The notes under the pieces are model-generated. The model was not told the DNA's origin. It made no database searches and was given only the letters and a program-made list of their open reading frames with translations. Both the position numbers and the translations under genes were made by a program. Below are positions 7,056 to 13,288 of a stretch of 13,288 bases of DNA, piece after piece (the stretch's first letter is position 1; each line of letters begins with the position of its first letter). Source of the DNA: Acidobacteriota bacterium (GTDB taxonomy: Bacteria > Acidobacteriota > JAAYUB01 > JAMOQF01); contig JALULU010000093.1 of the NCBI GenBank assembly GCA_027040585.1, forward strand, positions 1 to 13,288, read 5' to 3'.

Positions 7056-7073
7056 CAAAGAGGAGGAAGTTAT

Positions 7074-10000
7074 ATGAGTTTCAAGCGTATTCTTTTTCTT
7101 TTGTTCGTTTTTGCCGCTGTATTTTCTCTTACTGTTTCTGTCTATGCACAGGCTAACGCTGCAAATGGTGCTATAGAAGGAGTTGTTAAGGATGAAGGTG
7201 GCCATCCAATTCCAGGTGCTACTGTTTTAATAACTCAAGCGAGTACAGGTATGAAAAGAGAAATTCTTACAAATGATGATGGTATCTTTAGAGCTCCAAT
7301 TTTACCGGTTGGTAAATATACTGTTGAGGTTAAACTTGAAGGTTTTACTCCTTTTAAACAAGAGGGTATAGTTGTTACAGTTGGTAGAACTGTTACTTTG
7401 AATGTTGTTTTGAAGGTCAAAGGAACATCTGAACAGGTAGTTGTTACAGCAAATCCGGATATTGTCCAAACTTCTAAAACTCAGATGAGTACCACAATTA
7501 ATGAAAATTACATTGCTGAAATGCCACTCAATGGTAGAAACTTCAAGGATTTGATTTTATTAACTCCTGCAGTTGTCACAGACGGTCCCTATGGGCAGGT
7601 AGCATTTCACGGTATTCAAGGTGTTTTTAACAATTTAACAGTTGATGGTGCAGATGATAACAATGCTTTTTTTGGTGAACCAAGAAGTAGACAGAGTAGG
7701 GCACCTTTTCAGTTTTCTCAGGATGCAGTTAAGGAGTTTCAGGTTATAAACAACAACTACAGTGCAGAGTTTGGACGTGCCGGTGGTGGTGTTATTAACG
7801 TTGTTACAAAGTCAGGTACTAATGAAGTTCACGGGAGTTTATTCTATTATTTAAGGCATGATAGATTAAATGCCAGAAATTTTAGAGAGGCGGAGAAACC
7901 GAGAGATGTAAGACATCAGTTTGGTGGATCTATTGGAGGTCCCATTGTAAAGGATAAGTTGTTCTATTTTATAAACGTAGATCAACAGGTTAGAACCCAG
8001 CCAATAACTGTTTTAGACCCTGGCATTTTTAGAACTTTTTCAGACCATGATATTTCAAAAGAAGCCGGACGTATGGGACTTACTGAGGACTATGTACGCC
8101 AAAAATTGGCTGAAGCTGAAAACTACATTGCCGGGAGACTTAGCGTAAATCCATTAACAGGTGAATATCAAGGTGATTTTGATAGGGATTTAAACCAGAC
8201 TGTTGTGATGACGAAATTTGACGGTAATATAAATGACAATAACACATTTTATGTTACTTTTAACTATCAGCATTTTGATGGTGAAAATAGTGCTTATACA
8301 CAGCCAGTTCAGTTTAACGATATAACTTATAATGGTGATGAGTTGAGGAAAACAATGACCCTTGTTGGTCAGTTAACTTCAATTGTAACTCCAAATTTTA
8401 TAAATGAATTTCGTGCTCAGTATGGTTGGGACGATGAGCCAAGTACCTCTAATGCTGAATTTCCAAGAACTGATATAGGTTATTATCCTAACTATTTTAG
8501 ACTTGGAAGAGCAACGTTTTTGCCAAGAGATACAGAGGAAAATAGATATCAATTTGTAGATAATATAATATGGACTTCAGGTCCTCACGAAGTTAAAACA
8601 GGTGTTGACATTATAGCAACAGATGATAGCAACTATTTTCCAGGATATTTTGGTGGAAGATTTAGATTTAACAGTCTCTTAAACTTCGCAGTTGGTGATT
8701 ATTCATATTACTATCAGACAATTGGTAATCCAAATAATGACCAGACTGTTTGGGACTATGCATGGTATATTCAGGATAAAATTAAACTTACAGACAATTT
8801 AACTGTAAGTCTCGGACTTAGATATGACTATCAGCAGTTTGATCAACCTGATATTTCAAACCCAGATTATCCAGCAACTGCTCATCTTCCTCAGGATAAA
8901 AACAATTGGGGGCCAAGGTTTGGATTTGCATGGGCTACTGATAATCAGAAAATGGTTATCCGTGGTGGGTATGGCATCTTCTATGCAAGAACTCCACAAG
9001 TCTTGACCAATACCGCAATGGTTACAAATGGTATAGTTCAGAAATCTGGAAGACTGAGAAGGAGTGATACGGGTGCACCTGATTTAGGTGGCGATTTTAA
9101 CAATATTTTTGATTTTAGAGCAGCTGATTTCAATTTTCCTGGAACAGCACTTTATTCAACGCCAGATTTATTTATCTTTCCAGACGGAAGGGAAAATCCT
9201 ATTATTCAGCAGGCTAACCTTGAAATTGAAAGGGAAATCTTGCCAGATTTTACAGTTTCAATTGGTTGGGACTTTTCTAAAGGTGACCATTTGCCAAGAA
9301 ATAGGAATATAAACATTTATAAAACGGGTTATACAAAGACTTTTGATGTTATAGACGATTCCACAGGACAGGTTGTGGATACTGTTACATATGATCAGTA
9401 CAAATACAATGGATATATAGATAAGGATTTTAGGAATATTATTGCAAATGAAAGTGATGCAAAGTCAATTTATAATGCTCTTGTTATTAAATTTAGAAAG
9501 AGATTCTCACATGGATTTTCACTCTTAGGTAACTATACATGGTCAAAGACAATTGATACTGCTCCAACTGGTGCAAGAATGAGTGCTCCATATGTTATGG
9601 TTGACCATTTAAATCCAAATTTAAGAGGTCTTTCAGATTTAGATCAAAGACATGTATTTAATTTCAGTGGTGTTTTTAGACTTAACCATAAATATGGAAA
9701 TGAATTTTTAAATGCAGTATTAAACCACTGGAAAATTGCTCCAAGGATTAGAATTGGAAGTGGAAGGCCATATTCAAGTGTTGCATATGGTTCTTATAGT
9801 TCCTATGGCTCATATGCAGGTAATTTAAATAGTGATCCATACACAAACGATAGAGTTTACAGTAGAAATAGATTACAGGGACCAGATTGGTCAAGTGTAG
9901 ATTTCAGATTGTCAAGGGTTTTTCAGGTTACAGATACAACTAAACTTGAGTTTATGCTTGAAGGGTTTAATGTATTTAACCATGTAAACTTCTATACACC

Positions 10001-10151
10001 TTCTACTATTCAGCTTTATCAGGTAAAGAATAAACATGAACTTCACTTTAATCCAAATGATCCTGCATTCAATGGTAATTTCAAAAATTTAACATATGTT
10101 ACAGCAGCAGACCCAAGGCAGTTTCAGATTGCCTTTAAGTTCATATTCTAA
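7074..10151 (+). CDS. TonB-dependent outer-membrane receptor with carboxypeptidase-regulatory-like domain (Oar-like)
   Basis: Outer-membrane active transporter or adhesin-like barrel of 1025 residues, energised by the TonB complex if functional as a transporter. A Sec signal peptide (about 1-25) ends VYA-QA; cleavage after Ala25 or Ala27 are both plausible. Residues about 32-118 are a carboxypeptidase-regulatory-like beta-sandwich (GAIEGVVKDEGGHPIPGATV, then DDGIFRAPILPVGKYTVEV). A VVVTA segment (about 120) leads into the plug domain with PLNGRNFKDLILLTPAV, LTVDGADDNN and AEFGRAGGGVINVVTKSGTNEVHG. The rest is a beta-barrel rich in aromatic residues alternating with polar ones, ending in Phe1025 (FKFIF), as expected for recognition by the BAM machinery. 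The start is fixed by AGGAGG 7 nt upstream. The gene sits alone between lolA and its own terminator, without a SusD-like partner. The substrate cannot be told from sequence. By eye it is less AT-rich than lolA and recF on either side. Confidence 0.93.
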   Translation: MSFKRILFLLFVFAAVFSLTVSVYAQANAANGAIEGVVKDEGGHPIPGATVLITQASTGMKREILTNDDGIFRAPILPVGKYTVEVKLEGFTPFKQEGIVVTVGRTVTLNVVLKVKGTSEQVVVTANPDIVQTSKTQMSTTINENYIAEMPLNGRNFKDLILLTPAVVTDGPYGQVAFHGIQGVFNNLTVDGADDNNAFFGEPRSRQSRAPFQFSQDAVKEFQVINNNYSAEFGRAGGGVINVVTKSGTNEVHGSLFYYLRHDRLNARNFREAEKPRDVRHQFGGSIGGPIVKDKLFYFINVDQQVRTQPITVLDPGIFRTFSDHDISKEAGRMGLTEDYVRQKLAEAENYIAGRLSVNPLTGEYQGDFDRDLNQTVVMTKFDGNINDNNTFYVTFNYQHFDGENSAYTQPVQFNDITYNGDELRKTMTLVGQLTSIVTPNFINEFRAQYGWDDEPSTSNAEFPRTDIGYYPNYFRLGRATFLPRDTEENRYQFVDNIIWTSGPHEVKTGVDIIATDDSNYFPGYFGGRFRFNSLLNFAVGDYSYYYQTIGNPNNDQTVWDYAWYIQDKIKLTDNLTVSLGLRYDYQQFDQPDISNPDYPATAHLPQDKNNWGPRFGFAWATDNQKMVIRGGYGIFYARTPQVLTNTAMVTNGIVQKSGRLRRSDTGAPDLGGDFNNIFDFRAADFNFPGTALYSTPDLFIFPDGRENPIIQQANLEIEREILPDFTVSIGWDFSKGDHLPRNRNINIYKTGYTKTFDVIDDSTGQVVDTVTYDQYKYNGYIDKDFRNIIANESDAKSIYNALVIKFRKRFSHGFSLLGNYTWSKTIDTAPTGARMSAPYVMVDHLNPNLRGLSDLDQRHVFNFSGVFRLNHKYGNEFLNAVLNHWKIAPRIRIGSGRPYSSVAYGSYSSYGSYAGNLNSDPYTNDRVYSRNRLQGPDWSSVDFRLSRVFQVTDTTKLEFMLEGFNVFNHVNFYTPSTIQLYQVKNKHELHFNPNDPAFNGNFKNLTYVTAADPRQFQIAFKFIF

Positions 10152-10163
10152 TCTCTCTTTTTT

Positions 10164-10195
10164 GGGGGGCTTTAAAAAAGTCCCCCTAATTTTTC
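10164..10195 (+). terminator. Intrinsic terminator of the TonB receptor gene
   Basis: A strong stem, GGGGGGCTTT (10164-10173) with AAAGTCCCCC (10177-10186), contains one G-U pair and a 3-nt A loop. It is followed by TAATTTTT. It begins 12 nt after the receptor stop codon and ends about 13 nt before the recF ATG. Confidence 0.85.
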
Positions 10196-10208
10196 CCAAA
10201 AAATCAAT

Positions 10209-11279
10209 ATGAGAATTGAATCCATATCCATTGAAAATTTTAGAAATATATCTTCATCTAATTTTTCCTTTCATCCCTTTGCAAATTTTATTGTGGGTAG
10301 TAATGGTGTGGGGAAAACAAATCTTGTTGAATCAATATATGTAAATTTCTTTTCAAGGTCCTTTAGAACGCCACATTTAAAAGAATGTATTAGAAAGGGT
10401 GAAAAAAATTTTAAAATTTCAAGTGTAATAAATTTAAAAGGTGTCAGGCACAATTTGACAATTGAATTTAAGGATGGTTTAAAAACTTTAAGAATTGATG
10501 GCAAAAAATATCTTATTGGTGAATACATAAAATATGGAATGATATTTGTAATAACTGCAGGGTCATCTAAAATAATTTATGGAGAGCCACATTTAAAGAG
10601 AAAATTTTTTGATTCAGTTATAATGAGATTTTATCCAGAATACATTTATGATTTAAGTAAATTTAGAAAGATTTACAGGAATAAAATTGAATTGATAAAG
10701 AAAGGGGTTTTCGAGAAAAATACCTTTCATATATGGAATGTACAGCTTACACAAATTTATTTTAAAATTTTCAATAGAAGAAAAGAATTTGTAAAAATTT
10801 TAAATGAGATGGTTAAGGGCGATTTTCTCAGTATTGAAAATAAAAAGATAAAAATTTTATATAACCCCTCCATTGATTTTGAGAAGAAAACTTTTGAAGA
10901 AGTTGTTCTACAACTTGATAGAAGTCTTGAAAAAGAGATTTTAAAGGGGCAATTGCTTTTTGGCCCTCATCGGGATAGGTTTGACTTTTTTTATGATGGG
11001 GAATTGGCGAGAACTTTTGCTTCAGCTGGGGAAAAACGTTCAATTTTACTTAACATATTTTTTAAATTATTTGAATTGATGAAAACTAAATCAGGAGAAT
11101 CACCAGTATTTATTTTTGATGATATAGATACTGAAATTGACGAGGATAGAATTGGAAAGGTTATCAACTCACTTTATGGCAAGACCCAAATTTTTATAAC
11201 TTCTTCAAAGGAACATCTTTTTAAAAATTTTGACTTTGATAAAAAGTTAATTTATCTCAAAAATCCTATGTATTCATAA
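10209..11279 (+). CDS. recF: DNA replication/repair protein RecF
   Basis: Cytoplasmic SMC-like ATPase that, with RecO and RecR, loads RecA at gaps in damaged DNA; 356 residues, the normal length. Walker A is GSNGVGKT at residues 30-37, the ABC signature is SAGEKRS at 272-278, and Walker B is VFIFDD at 300-305 followed by IDTEID. The GPHRDRFDF segment just before the signature is typical of RecF and separates it from other SMC-like proteins. No Shine-Dalgarno sequence precedes the ATG, and the gene begins directly behind the receptor's terminator. It is not next to dnaA, dnaN or gyrB here. One exact GTGTCAGGCA motif lies within it at 10441-10450. Its 3' end overlaps the convergent regulator gene by 14 nt. 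Confidence 0.95.
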   Translation: MRIESISIENFRNISSSNFSFHPFANFIVGSNGVGKTNLVESIYVNFFSRSFRTPHLKECIRKGEKNFKISSVINLKGVRHNLTIEFKDGLKTLRIDGKKYLIGEYIKYGMIFVITAGSSKIIYGEPHLKRKFFDSVIMRFYPEYIYDLSKFRKIYRNKIELIKKGVFEKNTFHIWNVQLTQIYFKIFNRRKEFVKILNEMVKGDFLSIENKKIKILYNPSIDFEKKTFEEVVLQLDRSLEKEILKGQLLFGPHRDRFDFFYDGELARTFASAGEKRSILLNIFFKLFELMKTKSGESPVFIFDDIDTEIDEDRIGKVINSLYGKTQIFITSSKEHLFKNFDFDKKLIYLKNPMYS

Positions 11280-11634
11280 GTTTTTTGCTAAGTTCAATTA
11301 ACTTTTCAGGTGGAAAAGGCTTTAAAAGAAGATTGTCCTCATTTTCTATCTTTTCAATTATTGGTTCATTTACATAGCCAGTTATAAAAATTGCAGGAAT
11401 ATTTTCTCTCCTCTCTTTAATTTCTTCAACAAGTTCCACACCATTTTTATCCGGGAGCTTTATATCTACAATTAAAAGATCTATAAGCCCATTATACTCG
11501 TTTAAATAGTTTTGAACACTTTTTGCATCTCCAAAACTTAAAATTTCCCAATCCTCCTCCATATTTTTTAGATACATTTCCATGAGTTCCCTTAATAAGT
11601 TATCATCCTCAATTAGCATTATCTTTTTTGTCAC
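11266..11634 (-). CDS. Single-domain response regulator (CheY-like receiver)
   Basis: A receiver domain with no output domain, 122 residues. The acidic pocket is Glu9-Asp10-Asp11, the phospho-acceptor is Asp57 in IVDIKLPDKNG, the switch Thr is Thr85 (FITGY) and the conserved Lys is Lys105 (LLKPF). All the residues needed for phosphorylation are present. The start is GTG at 11634, supported by GAGGAGG upstream and by the need for the first strand KKIMLIE. An internal ATG at 11619 would remove that strand. It overlaps the kinase gene by 26 nt, so it is very probably the kinase's partner. With no DNA-binding part, it would act by protein contact or as a phosphorelay intermediate. Confidence 0.92.
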   Translation of the reverse strand: MTKKIMLIEDDNLLRELMEMYLKNMEEDWEILSFGDAKSVQNYLNEYNGLIDLLIVDIKLPDKNGVELVEEIKERRENIPAIFITGYVNEPIIEKIENEDNLLLKPFPPEKLIELSKKLMNT

Positions 11635-13288
11635 CTTTATCTTCCTCCTCTTTTGTTGGTAATGGGATATATATGTAAACGGAAACTCCCCTCTCCTTTT
11701 TATTTTTCAAATATATAAAACCTTCATATTTTTTTATGAGACCATAGACCTGTGGTAGACCTAACCCCGTCCCAGACTTTTTTGTGGTAAAAAATGGATT
11801 AAATACTTCTGGTAATATTTCCTCAGAGATTCCACTCCCATTGTCTGATACCACAACCATTGCAAATTTTTTATCATCATTGGGCTTATTTGAAAGGTGC
11901 TGAATCTCTTCTGAAAATTTCTTTTCAATTTCTTTAAATGTAGTTATATCCATTTCAATATCTATTTTAGTTTTTGAAGCATCTCCAACGCTTTCAATAG
12001 AGTTCTTTACCAAATTGTAAATTATATCAAAAATTTTTCCCTCTGCAAATAAAATTTTTATATCTTTTTTTCTCTCAACAAAATTTAATTTTAAATTTTT
12101 ATAGGAATTTTTAATTATTTTCACCGCATTTAAAACCTCTTTATTTAATGAGATTTCCACTGTTTTAAAGATCATTTGCTTGTTGTAATTTAATATCTGA
12201 TGCATAAATTTACCTGATTTTTCCACTGTTTCTTTAATGGAATTTAAAAGAGGCTCAATTTTTTTATCTCTGAATCCTTTTTGTAAAAGCTCTTTTTCGA
12301 GTAAATTAACTGAAAAGTTTATGATATTTAGATTGTTGTTAAAATCGTGTGCAAGCCCTGAAACCATATCTGAAATTGATTTTCTTCTTTCTTCAGCGAT
12401 TATCCTTTCCTCAAGTTTTTTTAGTTCAGTTATATTTTTAAGTATTCCAAGTACAACATCCTCCCCTTTGCTTTTATGGGGAATAAGATGTGCCTCTATA
12501 AATAGATGTTTTCCCTTTAGATACATTTCATATTGAAAGTAGACATATTTTTTTTCATTAAAGCATTTTTGAACATTTTTTCTAAATTTTTCCCCTGCCT
12601 TTTTATTTATTTCATTCTTTTCATTCTTTGTTGCTTCTCCAATTTTTTTTCCTATTACTTCCCCAACAGTTTGAATATCATTATTGTAGGTATAGCGCAA
12701 AACTTCTCTGTAAGTATATTTTTTATCTATAATTAGTATAGCATCAGTTGTTGTTTCAAGAACATTTTCAATGATTTTTCTGAATTTCACCTCTTCTGTA
12801 ATATCAATTAAGATAAAGATTAAATATATTTCATTACCAATTAATTTAAAGGTATAGGTAACTAAAAAAATTCTATCTCTCACATTTAGCGTCATTACCC
12901 CTCTATCAAATAGAAACTCCCTATTTGTTTTATATTTAATTGTGTTTATAATTTTTTGCTCTTTAAATAGGTAGATATCTTTTAAAGGTTTAAAAAAGTG
13001 ACCTGAAGAAATGGAGTCTTTTTCATTTGCCTCTGGCAAAATTTTTTCTCCTTCACTGTTTACATAGCTTAGTTTAAACCTTTCAAATATCAAATTTTCA
13101 GGGGTTCCTGAATCTTTAAATATAAATACTGGATATGGAAATATGTCAAAGACATTTTTAAAATCTTCCTTTAGTTCTTTTATCTCAATATATTTATTTA
13201 TAATTTTTTCTAAGGAATAAAAAATGTAAAGTGATAAAAAAAGAGAAAATAAAACAAAAATAATTGCATCATTTTTGTAATTATATGA
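11609..13288 (-). CDS. PAS-domain sensor histidine kinase (5' end missing)
   Basis: The frame stays open to the right edge, so 559 residues are visible and the start lies outside; the TTG at 13093 is internal. First comes a hydrophobic segment near 13206-13268 (IIFVLFSLFLSLYIFYSL), a transmembrane helix that anchors the kinase in the inner membrane. Next is a PAS-like region (about 13160-12800, starting FDIFPYPVFIF), then a second PAS domain (about 12780-12420, starting TTTDAILIID and ending ILKNITEL). The dimerisation/phospho-acceptor helix has GLAHDFNNNL with His codon at 12347-12349, a form typical of NtrB-like and PAS kinases. The ATPase domain has the N box (NLVKNSIESVG), the G1 box (DNGSGIS), the F box (FNPFFTTKKSG) and G2 (GTGLGL). 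All catalytic motifs look intact. The cognate regulator follows with an overlap. The signal is unknown. Confidence 0.93.
   Translation of the reverse strand, partial: SYNYKNDAIIFVLFSLFLSLYIFYSLEKIINKYIEIKELKEDFKNVFDIFPYPVFIFKDSGTPENLIFERFKLSYVNSEGEKILPEANEKDSISSGHFFKPLKDIYLFKEQKIINTIKYKTNREFLFDRGVMTLNVRDRIFLVTYTFKLIGNEIYLIFILIDITEEVKFRKIIENVLETTTDAILIIDKKYTYREVLRYTYNNDIQTVGEVIGKKIGEATKNEKNEINKKAGEKFRKNVQKCFNEKKYVYFQYEMYLKGKHLFIEAHLIPHKSKGEDVVLGILKNITELKKLEERIIAEERRKSISDMVSGLAHDFNNNLNIINFSVNLLEKELLQKGFRDKKIEPLLNSIKETVEKSGKFMHQILNYNKQMIFKTVEISLNKEVLNAVKIIKNSYKNLKLNFVERKKDIKILFAEGKIFDIIYNLVKNSIESVGDASKTKIDIEMDITTFKEIEKKFSEEIQHLSNKPNDDKKFAMVVVSDNGSGISEEILPEVFNPFFTTKKSGTGLGLPQVYGLIKKYEGFIYLKNKKERGVSVYIYIPLPTKEEEDKGDKKDNAN
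11641..11650 (-). promoter_or_regulatory. Ribosome binding site of the response regulator
   Basis: On the minus strand this reads GAGGAGGAAG, ending 6 nt before the GTG at 11634. It lies inside the 3' end of the kinase gene and decides in favour of GTG over the internal ATG at 11619. Confidence 0.75.

Noticed and set aside
11288..11304. AAGTT-CAATT-AACTT hairpin as a terminator between the convergent genes
   Set aside because: The stem has five weak pairs and only a short T run, and it lies inside the regulator's coding sequence.
12237..12736. Two plus-strand open frames opposite the histidine kinase
   Set aside because: They are Ser/Phe/Ile-rich, lack domains and start sites, and sit over kinase motifs including the phospho-acceptor histidine.
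1..13288. CRISPR array, tRNA or rRNA genes, insertion sequence, phage or toxin-antitoxin genes
   Set aside because: I found no regularly spaced repeats, no tRNA-like cloverleaf, no transposase or integrase motif and no small paired genes. Intergenic space is almost absent.

Overview
The window is AT-rich DNA from a diderm bacterium with an LPS-type outer membrane. It encodes LptE, signal peptidase II, LolA and a 1025-residue TonB-dependent receptor that carries an N-terminal carboxypeptidase-regulatory-like domain. Large 'Oar-like' receptors of this kind are especially common in Acidobacteriota and related phyla, so an Acidobacteriota-like, low-GC host is my best inference. No rRNA or other marker here settles it. 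I see no tRNA, rRNA, CRISPR array, transposase or phage gene. It reads as ordinary chromosomal core plus one receptor and one sensor system.

Layout, left to right. (1) The 3' part of an M28-family glutaminyl-cyclase-like enzyme, cut by the left edge. (2) A short gap with two direct copies of a 10-base motif and a good promoter. (3) A tight forward operon leuS-lptE-holA plus an uncharacterised membrane coiled-coil gene, joined by 1-nt overlaps and a 19-nt gap, and closed by a clear intrinsic terminator. The order leuS-lptE-holA is the same as in Escherichia coli. (4) lspA, whose ATG sits at the very end of that terminator's T-tract, overlapping lolA by 8 nt. (5) The TonB-dependent receptor gene with its own strong ribosome binding site and its own terminator. 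(6) recF, again starting just behind a terminator and with no visible Shine-Dalgarno sequence. (7) On the minus strand, convergent with recF and overlapping it by 14 nt, a single-domain response regulator preceded by a PAS-containing histidine kinase that runs off the right edge.

How the genes fit together. Four genes serve the envelope. LspA matures lipoproteins, LolA carries them across the periplasm, LptE is itself a lipoprotein of the LPS translocon, and the receptor is a major outer-membrane beta-barrel. LeuS, HolA and RecF are housekeeping functions in translation, replication and repair. The kinase-regulator pair is a separate leftward unit with no visible output domain.

Nothing in the window is an obviously new multi-gene system. 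The most rewarding leads are: the repeated GTGTCAGGCA motif, which overlaps the leuS promoter; the two genes whose starts abut intrinsic terminators and lack ribosome binding sites; the uncharacterised coiled-coil protein in the LPS/replication operon; and a possible link between the glutaminyl cyclase and secreted proteins whose mature N-terminus is glutamine.
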